Positions 1 through 11,409 of a stretch of DNA of 64,000 nucleotides are shown here, piece by piece. The notes below the pieces were generated by a model. The model saw only the letters and a program-made list of their open reading frames with translations, was not told the origin of the DNA and did not search any database. The DNA comes from Haliclystus octoradiatus. Lineage: Eukaryota > Cnidaria > Staurozoa > Stauromedusae > Haliclystidae. How positions within the stretch are numbered: position 1 is the stretch's first letter; every line of letters begins with the position of its first letter. The position numbers and the translations under genes are program-made. The stretch lies in contig OU744450.1 of assembly GCA_916610825.1 (NCBI GenBank), positions 17,848,814-17,912,813 of the forward strand, read 5' to 3'.

Positions 1-265
1 TCATGAACATTTCATGAAATCAAAAAAAAATTGTTCCATTTTGCGACTTAATACCACAACTTAATGTCTCCATTTTGTTTTGAACTCACATTATTGACTT
101 TTGCCAATATGTGTTACTGTTACTGTGATAATATTATTCCCATCGGCAAACTTTTAATTTCAATATTGTTTTGGACAGCCTAATACGAGTTTATAGAGTA
201 TTTTTATGAACATCCTGCTGTGAATCTCGATTTGCCCAGAGAAACCTACCATTTCACATCTGTCC

Positions 266-419
266 ATGCAAAAAAAATTCAGCAGTTCATGAACAGTTCA
301 TGAACAGTTCCTGAACCTTTATGAACAGTTCATGAACAATTCATGAAAAATTCCATGAAAAGTGGGTCATTTGACGTTCATGAACTGTTCATGAACTCCT
401 GATCTGTTTTTCGCAGGGA
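266..419. repeat. GTTCATGAAC-family element, copy 1
   Basis: The segment opens with a run TGCAAAAAAAATTCAGCAG, continues with several GTTCATGAAC palindromes and ends CTGTTTTTCGCAGGGA. The two ends are inverted versions of each other, as in the cleaner copy at 1745-1868. A degenerate fragment of the same family occupies the first 20 bases of the window. No coding potential is seen. The family is named here only for its internal palindrome; its transposon superfamily is unknown. Confidence 0.7.
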
Positions 420-430
420 TGTGGGTGTGG

Positions 431-1428
431 CTATCAGCCTAGTGTTGAAAAATGGAAATATAAGTTAACATATGAGAATAACTGAACTAGAGTTTGCACT
501 ACAATAATGATCACAACAAAATTGAAGGAAATTATGACTCAATCTAAACTATCGTTAATTTGTCCGAGGTCTTTCTTATGTTTATTCAATGAATTTAATC
601 ACGTTGTATTTTCAGTTTGTCTACAGAAATATAACAAGTAACATAACGTTACATTTAGTAACAATTAATTAGCAAAAATTACAATATCAAAACAATAATA
701 TTCTGAAAGATTTTTCTTTATTCTAATCCGTTGTTTCGTTATCTTCGCTGTCGCTAATTCTCAAATATATAATCATATTATTCTAAACTATCTAATGAAC
801 ACAATAGGAAGTATTGTGTTTATCTATTCGATCAGAACACAATACTTTCCTTCGTAACTTTAATATATATTTAATCAACCATGATAAACAAAGGGATATT
901 GTTAAATCAAATAATAGACATGTTAATTGTAAGGGCATTAGAATCAAATAACAGGTGAAATATTAAAACAAGACTTGCAGAGAAAAGTTGCAAATTGAAA
1001 CACTTTCTTCAAGAATCAAATATCTAGTGACTCTAGTACATGCTACGCATTTTGTAGTAAAGCATCAACTCGAACCGAAACAATCTACACCCAGAAACTG
1101 TAGGAACTCATTGCTGGTTATTATAATCTACTATGAGCAGTTTGTATAAAAAGTCATGTGGCATTAAGGAATTTTCAGCATACACGATAAAGGATGATTT
1201 GACATATTATGTGTTGTTGTGTTGATTAGGAGAAACAAATCAAACTATTGGATGACGCCCTCAAAGAAGTTAGTTCTGCTACTAATTGTTTTGCCCAGCA
1301 ACAATGGTCACAGATAGGTATGTTTGTTACTTAACAATCAAACAATAAGATCTCTTTTTATAACAGTTGATGCTAGTATGCGAATGCTCTACCTGAAATT
1401 GTGTATGTTTCTTTATTAGCGATACAAG
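431..1428. other. Intergenic DNA, nothing recognised
   Basis: AT-rich DNA with no open frame that resembles a known protein, no tRNA-like fold noticed and no clear repeat. Confidence 0.6.
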
Positions 1429-1743
1429 TAGCCTGCATACCAGCCCGTTTATATGTTTCCAAAACCATAGGGTCTGTGAACTAATGTGAACCATAGGGTC
1501 TGTGAACTAATTTGTGATTTTCAGCCCATCGAACATAGCACCTAAATAAATTTGGTAAATTTTCACACCCCAATTCATACACTATCACAAAACATCAATT
1601 GTCATAAAATCACAACTCTTCGTGTTAATACGACATAACGCATAAATTATATCAAACTCATGGGAACTTGTTGGACTGAAAGTCACAAATTACTTCACAG
1701 GCCCTATGGTTTCAAAAAAACTTTGGGGCTAGTACGCAGGCTA
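1429..1743. mobile_element. MITE with TAGCCTGC terminal inverted repeats
   Basis: The left end reads TAGCCTGCATACCAGCCC and the right end, reverse-complemented, reads TAGCCTGCGTACTAGCCC. The pairing runs inward through the block CCATAGGGTCTGTGAA on the left and its counterpart CCATAGGGCCTGTGAA on the right, so the whole 315 bp can fold back. The left arm holds a short tandem duplication of CCATAGGGTCTGTGAACTAAT. There is no transposase frame. A related 313-bp element lies at 43604-43916. No target-site duplication is visible here; a GTTCATGAAC-family element abuts the right end. Confidence 0.75.
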
Positions 1744-1744
1744 T

Positions 1745-1868
1745 CCCCTGCAAAAAACAGTTCAGGAGTTCATGAACAGTTCATGAACATTAAATGGCTC
1801 CAATTTTCCTGAACTGTTCATGAACCCTCACAGACAGTTCATGAACTCCTGAACTGTTTTCGCAGGGG
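1745..1868. repeat. GTTCATGAAC-family element, copy 2 (cleanest copy)
   Basis: A 124-bp inverted repeat bounded by CCCCTGCAAAAAACAGTTCA on the left and its inverse ending TGTTTTCGCAGGGG on the right. Inside are the palindrome GTTCATGAAC, the block CAGGAGTTCATGAAC and a short unique centre TTAAATGGCTCC. It serves as the reference copy because both termini are complete. It directly follows the MITE at 1429-1743. Confidence 0.8.
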
Positions 1869-2775
1869 ACTATACAAGGTGCTAAGTTTTATTATGCAGG
1901 TGAACCTCTCTATGTAGCGACCACGTGGGTTTATTGGATGTGTGAGTCACAGGGGGCAGGGTAAGTTTAGGAACTTCAGGTCTTTTGTAAAATTTCTCCA
2001 GCTGGAGTAATTACCGTACTAAAATAGTGTTGGTGAATTATTTTTCCATTGTCACAAAAGATCACAAGTCCACAACTGTTCATTAACACGTCATAGCTAT
2101 GATTTGAAGAAGAGTTTATACCTAAAAACTGTTAGGTCGTTAAGGCATACCCTGTACTAATTGATAGCATTTAATTACTATTTTGTTTTAAACTTCAGAG
2201 ACCATGTTCTCACAGGAAAGTGGAACGATTAAAACACCAAGAAGAAATATTCGAGCTGTACTGGAGCAACAATGGTAGGTGTTCTCAATTCTTTCTTGTT
2301 AAAAATATGATTTGAAACTGAAACTCGATACAGCAGTATATTGATGATCTATAATATTTAATAGACTCTGCAAATATTCTTTTGAATTGACTTTGAAGCT
2401 CATTACTGTGTGTGTGCATGATGCAGTTCCTCTTTCCTTCTTTTGACTGTAAAAAAAATTTGACAGGGAGGTGCCTCTTTAAGAAAATTGCGGTCCCCAT
2501 GAGCCATGAAGTACTGAAGTGAAGACAAATAAAGCCCATGGAATACCTATGTAAACCTCTGTATGATGACAATTAGATCACCGTTTTCTATCATTTTTCT
2601 GTTTTCAATTCATCTCTAGCAAACTGTGTAACAAAATGTTTTATACTCAAGATTTATTGCATCAAAATTTCATTTTCAAACAACTTGCTACTTATAGAGT
2701 TCAACCAATCTGAAAATATGTCATATGCATTATGCAGTTACACCCCCCTCCTGGTATAGCAGCAACATTTATAAG
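1869..2775. other. Intergenic DNA, nothing recognised
   Basis: Open frames here are short and resemble nothing recognised. No exon with plausible splice sites was identified. Confidence 0.5.
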
Positions 2776-2777
2776 TA

Positions 2778-3084
<307 letters not shown>

Positions 3085-3086
3085 TA

Positions 3087-4243
3087 CGTCTAATCAGATT
3101 TCCTATACTAATAGCTGAGCAACTGTTTTTAAACTATTTTCTATTGAAGTAACCCTGTATATAGAGACCACTTGCATATAGTGGTTAATTTTTCTACCTT
3201 TCAAAGCTGGCTGTTTTATACGACTTTCACTCTATCATATTTGACAAGACATGTGTTATTTTCCTAGATGTATTTGGAATTGGCTATGGAATTGAATAAT
3301 CATCACCTTCAGATGATACTGCACTCATACCGCAAGTAATCAATCTCTGAACAATAACGATTATGTGCTATCAGATGCATTATAGGATTGACCTACTAAC
3401 TTTGACATAATTTTCTGATGTATATATATCATAATGTAAATTTAATTATGTTAAATATAGATATAGTGCTAACCTTAAACAGATTATTTTCTCAGCGACC
3501 GTTTCATTTCAATTGATATTTTTCCCACATCCCTTTGTAGTTACATGATTATGTGATCTATATCAATATCGATTGTGCGGTGCACACTGGACCGGGCACT
3601 GGGCACACAGTGTAGACTATTCACATGGTTGTCAAACCATTGGTCAAACTTAATTTGAGATGTATTTTACCTTTTTTAATGGTTCTCATCATTTCTTAAT
3701 AAATAAAAACATCCTTATTAAATATGTATTATTGTAACTATTCAGATTACCTAAAGACAGGTTAATTAATACATGTATGAATACTTCTGTATGAATTATA
3801 ACTTTGATAAGGATTCCGCCATTTTGCGAAATGAGATATGTGAACTTGATATAGGTTTTATGAAATTGAAGTTTAAAATTTTATAAACTGCTGACTTGAA
3901 AATTGAAAATGTTGTAATCCGCTTTAAAACTGACTGTTTTTGTCCAAGAGTATGTATAGTTGCCTCTGTAGTCCTCGATATTGTCTTACTACTATCACTC
4001 TACCCATATCTAGCTATAGGCAGTACCATCTTCGACAGTACAATGTAGTACAGTAGTATTATCCTAGTTCCGGTTAAGCGATGGCGTATTGTAATGTTTG
4101 CGTTCGTTACGTTGTCGTGGCGTTCTGGCGAGGATCTTGGTTGTGCTAAGCTGAATAAATATCAACAAAGCATGCTGCCGTAAATGAAACCATGACAAAC
4201 GGATGTCGATTCACATTTATGCATCGTCGCAATAAAACATTGG
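3087..4243. other. Upstream region of the SDF4-like gene
   Basis: No repeat or coding segment recognised. The stretch around 4060-4140 is richer in CpG (for example TTCCGGTTAAGCGATGGCG) than its surroundings and is the likeliest place for the SDF4-like promoter, but no TATA box or initiator could be assigned. Confidence 0.35.
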
Positions 4244-4679
4244 ATGTTTATCATTCACTTCATTTTTAATATGAATTGCTTCAATTTATTAATGACATTT
4301 AACTGGCTTTTTCTAATTCTTTATGATTTCATAGCATGCAACGTTGATATCAGTGGAAATGGGATAAATATAGAAATTAATCATTTTGCAGACGACCAGA
4401 GATATTTCTTAGGTGATAAATTGAAGTATGTATATGATAAGTTACCAGTAGAAGAATCGATCAGACGATTAAAGTAAGTACAATATAAAATATAATATAA
4501 TCATACTTAAATCTCAAGTGATTACAAATTGAAGAAAATAATGGAATGGATATCAACAAATAAATTTTGCCAATTTTCTATTCTAAAATTTTTAAAATAA
4601 TGTTGATTTAATTGAATCTTTCTCAGTGTTAAATTTTCTTCAATTTGTAATTAATGCATAAGTAATTTTATGTAGTATA

Positions 4680-4726
<47 letters not shown>

Positions 4727-7700
4727 TATTTTTTCAATAAATCCATGACTTGAGAATGGGGCCTGATACCCGAAACGTTGTCAAATAAATATAAAAGCAT
4801 CATCTATGCTTTGATATTTATTGTTAAATCAGTCAAATTAAACACGTGCTTTAAATTTTAACTGCAGCCTTTTAAACCAAAACATTAAATGAATTTCATT
4901 TGAGCTAGATTCATCTGATTATGATGATGATTTCGAAAAAGTGATCACAATTTTCATCCATATAATAGAATCTCTCAATCGGATTTAGCTGAGGCTATTA
5001 TCGACGGCTATATATAGGCCTACCTGAAAAGTATAATTCAATACGCTGCTTGCTTGTGAATGCTGTACAAGCTACACATATGTAAGCTATAACCTAACTA
5101 TAGGCTACATTATGCCTACATATATTCCATCGGTGTGTCTTTATTTCATTTTGTCTTCAGATTATTGGTACCTGATATTGATGCTGATAAAGATGGATTT
5201 GTGGAAAAGAATGAGTTGAAAATTTGGATCGAGCACAAGATGTCACGTTTTTATTCTGACGAAGAAGATGTCGGTAGAGATTTCAGAGATGCTGATTATA
5301 ATTTTGATGAAAAAGTGACGTGGAATGAATATGTTGTCGATCATTACAAATTGAGTGCATCAGGTATCACAATTCATATTTAATTATATTAAATATCCTT
5401 GTACAAGAATACACCCTCGCTAGCACATATTTCCGCAAGCGGTTAATTCCAATCTTAAGAAACCAGTCACATGAGCAGTTTGACGAAATATCCCGTGAAT
5501 TTGCAGTTACTTTCCAGTGTCATCTACTCTAGTACTGGCATAGAATAATGCATTGGATTTCTGTACAGCAGTTTGTGTCCGTTTTTATGTTCATAAGAAG
5601 ACTACTTATAAATATCACAACCCCCTATTTTTGTTTGCCTCATCACACACGAATCGAAGTTATTCCGTCGAAACCTTTGTTCTTATGTCCTAATCCAGGA
5701 GATGGGGCGATGTATAGGTGATGTAATTGACTCATGTATTACGATAACAATTTCATTAGTCTTTTATAAAAGTTATCATTAGCTAATTAATAAATATTGC
5801 GTTTACAGATTTAGTCAAAGTGTGTGACGAGAAGAAGAAACTTTTTGGTAAACTGATGATTCGGGATAAGCGACGTTGGATGTACGCTGATATTGACCAA
5901 GATAATGTTTTGAACATTACCGAGTTCGAATATTTTAAGCATCCATTAGAACACGAAGCTATGATGAGAATTGTTGCTTTGGTATGTATGTTATATATCC
6001 CATAATGCACGACACAATCCAAAAATAAGGACATTTTTGCACCGCATGCTCCTGATTGCAATTATCAAGCAGCAAAATATCCAAAAAGTCATCGAGAATG
6101 CACTTTCATAAGCTTGATATTACTTTAGACATAAAATCGATAGGTGGTCTTTGTGCTCGTTCTTCTAATATGGTGTGTGATACACTCTATTCGTGCCGAC
6201 AAAATCGATTTCTGTAATTTCTGATCTCCTTACAAACTCTCATATCCTATAATATTTAATATCCAATGTCGTTTAATGTCCCATTTTTTTATCTGTAACA
6301 TAAAGGGGTTATAATTATGCAAGTTCGACTATAAATTATTATTGTGCATAATCACATTTCAGGAGTTTATCGACCAAGAGGACACGGATGATGATGGATA
6401 TATATCTTTGAAAGAATACATAGGTATATACCATAGACTATGATCATTATATGCATGGGGAGGTGCAATGATCGGATCACAGGAAAAATATTTCAAAATG
6501 ATGTCAAAATCGTCCAATTCCTGTTCGTAGAAATCACTTGTTTAATTACATGACACCGTCATTTTTGAGGCTAAGGAAAATACAGAAGAAACTTGTATTT
6601 GATTAACCTATCTTTAGATAACCTGAATAGTAAGAATAAGACTTATTTAATTAATAATTAATGTTTTTATTTATCAATGAATGATGACAACTCATTTCAT
6701 AGCAAAAGCATTTATCAAAATATTTCTTTCGTATTTTTACCAATTTTGCACAGAAAAAGTGATTTTTCAAAAAGTGAATATTTTATTAATTTAAATTTTG
6801 AAATTACAAATTTATAGTAAAAAAATGTTTTTCTCCTTTGGGAGAATATGCATGAAATAGTAAATAAAATACTGAATATTGAAGGAAATAAAATCAAAGG
6901 TATATTACATACAAAACTAATACAAGATATTTAACTAATTAAGTTTTAAATATGTTAAAGTCCATGTAAGGGGAAATTTAAAAAAAACTATGAAAACTTC
7001 AACTATAAAATTATCTTACTAAGAAAAGTTGAAATTGTCTAAAGATAACTCTAGCTTTATAATTGAATCGCCTTGAACATTTAATGTTGGTTTGAGCTCA
7101 CGAATGGTCAACATTTCATGAACTATAAACAGTCCAATTTGTTTTTACATTTCTTTACAATTGTAAAATATTGTTCAAAATCTTCAAGTGAAGTAAGATG
7201 TTCCTGCCGAAGAAGTTTACCAATATTACTTTTACTGTGTTCTTCTATGCGTTCGTATAAATGACAGCACGTGTTCTCTTGAAACGATGTGACAAACTTG
7301 TTGTATTGATATTCTGTGTTAAACTTATCAAAAAGAAGACTGTTATAGATTTGTTACTAATATGGCCTTTATTATTGTCATAGCGTCCATTAGTATGCCG
7401 GATATGCGACCATTAGATGAAAAAGAATTCCATGAGCAGATTGACAAAGATCACAACGGAAAATTGGATGTTGTAAGTTTTATATAAATGTTCCTTAATG
7501 TGAGACAAAGATGAAGCAGAAGCATTTTTACTTTACTCAGAATTTCGCGCTTTAATTGCGATTACCGTCTGAAAATCGCAATTAATTGCATGAAACTCTG
7601 AGTAAAGAAAGACTGCTTTTTCCTCATCTTTGTCTCTTATTATATGATGCTCTGTTTTACCCAACATTGAGCAATTTCGTATTCATATGTGTATATCTGA

Positions 7701-8921
7701 TTTTACACTCATTATAATTTTTTTGTTTTAATTTATTGTTATATAAATGTTGATTATATATTGACAATGACTTTTATTACAGAAGAAATTAAATTAGGCA
7801 GAAAAGCTATTAAGTTTCAATTCATGATAAGGATGTTATATATTGCCTGATGATCGCTTAAGTAGTATAAACGAATACATGTATCAGGTATGTATTGACT
7901 ATTTGCCATTCTTCAACGATTTAATATGCATCGTTTTTGTTCTCTTCTACTCGGAATAAATTATCTCTGAACGAAAATGCATGAACAGTATACAGTATAT
8001 GCTATACTCGTTAGCGACGTTATACTTATACAGACAAGATATGAAATGTCATAGGTTGACTAACTATTATTTTATATCGTTGAGATCAACCATTTCCTCT
8101 GCTGTCTTTCAGCTTGAAGTTGAGCTGTGGAAAACACCAACAGAATTCGATAAAGCACAACGGGAAGCAACTCATTTGATTGAAATAGCAGATCACAACA
8201 AGGTAATTAGTCAATTTTATAATCCATTTAAAGAATACGCTATACCTTCGATGATTTCATTATTGTATGGAAGGGTATACTACAACACTACACAGATTTG
8301 CATTTCAGTTGCGTGTCTGAGCCTTTTAGTGGAGACTCATTATTCTTGGCACGCCACAACTTATCCGATGTGTTCCGAAAACGACGCAATCATGTTATCA
8401 CAAGTTGTATAGGCTATCAGAACGATAATACCATTGTGCTTCAATCTAATCCCAACGTTTTCGTTTTACTTAAATAAAATTGCTCTCTTCATATCCAGCC
8501 CTAGCCGTGCAAGTGGATTTCTGTAGCGTCTGCGCACTTCTACACCTAAAGTGGACGCTGGGAATCTTTTCGAACCCTGAACGTTTACAGCTTATATACA
8601 TCGAGATATAGATGCTTGTCGGTCGAGGCTCGATCATTCCTCCATCATTGAGTTTTCATCTCTATTTTTTTAATTATGCTTCAATGTCTTCAATGAAGAT
8701 TCTCAGTCATGGAAGTTATATGTTAAAGATTTAGGATGGAACAATCAACCGATTCGACCTAGTCTGATTTATTCCTCCTGCTTTATTCACTTCTTGAAGA
8801 TAGTTGCTTTGTTTTATTTCAGGATGGAAAATTAACATTAGATGAAATTGTTGTCTCTCATCATGTTTTCGTCAGCAGCAAAGCAACTCAATATGGTCAA
8901 GTTATACACGATGAGTTTTAA
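4244..8921 (+). CDS. SDF4: Cab45/SDF4-like six-EF-hand secretory-pathway protein (7 exons)
   Basis: Exons read as 4244-4473, 5161-5363, 5809-5981, 6363-6423, 7384-7472, 8113-8202 and 8823-8921. Every junction has GT-AG and keeps the frame, giving 314 residues. Residues about 1-30 are a hydrophobic signal peptide. EF-hand loops sit near 84-95 (DADKDGFVEKNE), 122-133 (degenerate, Glu replacing the usual Gly), 172-183, 209-220 (DTDDDGYISLKE), 243-254 and 279-290. The C terminus is HDEF. Six EF-hands, the block RRWMYADID and the HDEF/HEEF-type end fit the CREC family, closest in my reading to Cab45/SDF4, a calcium-binding protein of the Golgi/ER lumen involved in cargo sorting. Human Cab45 is about 360 residues; this one is shorter at the N terminus. 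Reticulocalbin or calumenin are the alternatives. AATAAA at 8920-8925 overlaps the stop codon. Confidence 0.85.
4681..4724. repeat. (TA)n microsatellite
   Basis: About 21 TA units in intron 1 of the SDF4-like gene, just upstream of a hammerhead-like motif at 4749-4782. Confidence 0.9.
4749..4782 (+). ncRNA. Degenerate hammerhead-like motif, Penelope-type
   Basis: The order CTTGAGAA, a GGG...CCC stem, then CGAAACGTTGTC is what remains of a hammerhead core (CUGANGA, stem II, GAAA, stem III, NUH). After GAAAC a GTT loop and GTC could form the very short stem III and cleavage triplet. Hammerheads with tiny stem III occur in Penelope-like elements and retrozymes. The first core strand is mutated, so activity is unlikely. 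It lies in intron 1 of the SDF4-like gene and an AATAAA follows at once. No Penelope reverse transcriptase is seen nearby. Confidence 0.35.
7502..7636. mobile_element. Fold-back (hairpin) element in SDF4 intron 5
   Basis: The left arm begins GAGACAAAGATGA and the right arm ends TCATCTTTGTCTC. The arms continue to pair through the CTTTACTCAGA / TCTGAGTAAAG and AATTGCGATT / AATCGCAATT blocks. Total length is about 135 bp with a centre of a few bases, so nearly the whole element is a hairpin. No coding content. The superfamily is unknown. Confidence 0.75.
7843..7860 (+). repeat. Truncated hammerhead-like repeat
   Basis: TTGCCTGATGATCGCTTA matches the 5' part of the hammerhead-like repeats at 9474 and 51332 (TTGC, CTGATGA, TCGC), but the expected GCG...GAAAC partner is not retained. 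It lies in intron 5 of the SDF4-like gene. Confidence 0.4.
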
Positions 8922-8925
8922 TAAA

Positions 8926-9473
8926 TGTCATATGCAACACTGCTGTATTACGTAATTGTAATTGTATTGTATGAAATTGATATATTTACTCCCAAATGCA
9001 GAAATCTATACACCCTCGGGAGCACACATTGATGAACTTCAAATTGGCAATGTCATCGTGTGAAACAAACAACGAAAGACTCACATAAACTTAATTATTG
9101 ATTAAACTTGTAAAAAGGTTGTGTTTTATCAAGGAATTGTGGAGGATAGAATCAGATTTGAAAATCCATAGTACATAAGAAGTAACTAGTTACGATCATA
9201 GATATTATTGTATTATAAAAACGCCTTAATAAACTGCCAATGGTTGATAATATGTTCTAACAAATTATTTTTAGTTCTAAGTAATTACAAATACAGGCAG
9301 CCGTTTGCGCAACGCATTATGAAAAGCACGGCGTTCTCAGCTCCTTTTTCCTCTCTTAATTGTACTTCCCAGTTCAATTTTTTCTAACTCCGTTGCAGCT
9401 GTCCCATGATGTGATTCTGGTATTATGTTTTTGATATTTCTCCTCTCCCTGCTCCCCAAGGACACATAAATAA
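8926..9473. other. Intergenic DNA downstream of SDF4
   Basis: AT-rich DNA with no feature recognised apart from the overlapping poly(A) signal at 8920-8925. Confidence 0.5.
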
Positions 9474-9508
9474 TTGCCTGATGATCGCCACAAAAGCGTG
9501 AAACTATT
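9474..9508 (+). ncRNA. Hammerhead-like motif, 5' half, interrupted by a transposon
   Basis: TTGC, CTGATGA, TCGC-CACAAAA-GCGT, then GAAACTATT: the catalytic strand CTGATGA and the GAAA strand are intact and stem II can form CGC/GCG with a U-U mismatch at its base. The motif stops at the transposon boundary. Its 3' continuation (AGCAATATGAATGTCTGAT) resumes at 10714, where the same wording occurs as in the uninterrupted copy at 51332. The interrupted copy also lacks the GTA cleavage triplet of that copy. Confidence 0.5.
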
Positions 9509-10709
9509 ATGCACTAGCCAATCGATAGCCTGGCCCCCCCAACTCCGGGGATTACTAGGCGTTAGCAGGCACATTGCCGGGCTAAAAACGCTTCGTAACA
9601 GGCCTGTTGTCCCGGTGTGCCGGGCCAGCAACACTTTGAATAAAGGGCTGGTATTTCGTTAGTATTTCGTACAAGGGATTTGACAATTACAAACAATTTT
9701 ATACGGGGAGGCTACGGGGATGTAACAAATTTCTACCACTAAAATGAAACAGCAGTTTCCTTCTTTTAAATCGTCTTGGAACTTCACTCCTGTTTGCCTT
9801 TCGCACTGATTATTGCTATATAAGCCAGTCACATAAATTTCGTCATGTTGAACCTGAAAAGCACGAGAAGTAGTAGCTGTACACGAAGGATCATACCCAA
9901 CACATCGGAACTGGAAATGTTAGAAGGGAAGCTCTCTGTTCCGCTTACAAGTTGTCACTGTTTAACTATGTGACAAGCCCATTGATTGTATAAGAGTTGA
10001 TGGTGCAGGCGGTGTAGGACCTCGTGACTTTGAAGTACAGTTTTTATGGACAGAAAGATCCATGTAAATGGGAAAGATGTGTAATATTGTTTCAACCAGA
10101 CACAGTGATGGATCGTATCTGAATGAAGTCGAGTGGATGAATCATGAATGGCACAATATAGGCAAGAGCCTCTATCCTGTGTTCCGCTCCATGATACTGA
10201 GAATCGTATGAAATGGAGTTCTGACGTAATGCACACTTGACTAGTACAATATAGGCACAATAAAAAAATAGCCCAGGCTCACAGCAGCTTATTCATACCA
10301 TCATTAATTTAACTGATAGCAACATGGAAACAAAGACCTTTTCAAACATCCATCATGCAGAAGCAATGAAAACTTACGTTACATGCTGATATGCTCTTTC
10401 ATTTACTTTCAGGCAAACATAATTCAGAAACCTAAAGATGATTATATCGGTCGTACATTATATTTTGAAGTATTCATGTATTTTTTGTTTTTCACAATAT
10501 ATTTTAATTTACAAACACATTTTCTTCAATTTGCAGAAAATGATTCAGTTTCAATAATTTGTGCTGGGGATGTAACTTGAAGATCTACTCGAGGAGCGGG
10601 CCAGGGAGCGAGGAACGCAATAATGTAACAAAAATAACATGTTACAACTCCCGCTAATTCCCGGTTTGCCGACGCGGGGAAGGGGGCGGCTATCATTTGA
10701 CTAGTGCAT
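9509..10709. mobile_element. 1.2-kb inverted-repeat DNA transposon of unassigned superfamily
   Basis: The left end is ATGCACTAGCCAATCGATAG. The right end, reverse-complemented, is ATGCACTAGTCAAATGATAG. The similarity continues into a C-rich block on the left (GCCTGGCCCCCCCC) and its G-rich inverse on the right. TATT occurs on both sides (9505-9508 and 10710-10713) and is the probable target-site duplication. The flanks are the two halves of a hammerhead-like repeat known whole at 51332, which supports the boundaries. Inside is a coding-like remnant at 9987-10220. GC content is well above that of the surrounding DNA near both ends. Confidence 0.7.
9987..10220 (+). pseudogene. Broken coding remnant inside the 9509-10709 transposon
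   Basis: One frame reads CIRVDGAGGVGPRDFEVQFL, WTERSM, a stop codon, then MGKMCNIVSTRHSDGSYLNE and VEWMN. The wording VDGA..G...EVQF.WTER and STRHS.GSYLN.VE is one I associate with uncharacterised transposon-linked proteins of marine invertebrate genomes; this is recollection, not a database result. The in-frame stop and lack of start or splice context mark it as decayed. It sits centrally between the terminal repeats of the 1.2-kb element and is probably derived from its original protein. A 101-residue opposite-strand frame over it (9955-10260) looks like a shadow. Confidence 0.4.
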
Positions 10710-10731
10710 TATTAGCAATATGAATGTCTGA

Positions 10732-11409
10732 TTTTTTTTTCATAAATAGCTCCTGCATAATCTGCATTTATCGCATCGAGGACTATCGAAACAACAGCAC
10801 AGCATAGCACAGCACAATACGTTTGTATAATAACTTAACTATATATATATATTGTTTCCATATACAGAGAGATGATGGCTCAGCGACCATTAGACCATAG
10901 TCTCCCACATTACAAATTACAACACTATTACATAAATCCCAATCAGCAATCAGCGGTAACTCCGCAAAAAGTAATATCTCCTCTCTCTTTTTCGAAGGAT
11001 TAATATAATAGAATAAATGTCATTAAAATTACTGCACGATGTTTTAGTATATTTTCGTTTAAACAAAGCATAGAACAAAGTTACATTGTCTGTTCTGTTT
11101 GATCGTGTTTCGATTGACATTGACAATGGATTTCTGTATCAATAAATCTCATTGTCTACCGGCCGGTGTCTGATTTGTTTGTTATCCTATACAACGGTCT
11201 ACTGCTTGTCGTCTGTAACAATCCCCACGTGACACATCCCAGCCAATTGGTTGGCCTAGTATAAGTGGCCTAGTATAAGACAATCAATCGCTCACAGTTG
11301 TCTCCTGGTGGGTACCAGAATGATGATCACTATAAGTTCACAACACCATGCATCCTGCAAATTTGTAGCAAATGGCAAATGCTGAAGGTGCAAGCAAGCC
11401 AAACGTATA
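10732..11409. other. Upstream region of FOXRED1
   Basis: No coding segment or repeat recognised beyond a short TA run near 10840. An in-frame TGA at 11383-11385 closes the FOXRED1 frame upstream of the chosen start. The promoter is presumably in 11160-11409, but no element could be assigned. Confidence 0.4.

Noticed and set aside
7981-8412. 143-codon plus-strand open frame as a separate gene
   Set aside because: Only its middle (8113-8202) is coding, as exon 6 of the SDF4-like gene; the rest is intron read-through.
5405-9025. Shared motif ACACCCTCG..AGCACA at about 5410 and 9010
   Set aside because: Only about 16 bases are shared, and no longer alignment or terminal structure was seen.
9955-10260. 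101-codon minus-strand frame
   Set aside because: It is antisense to the plus-strand transposon remnant with the recognisable wording, and itself resembles nothing.
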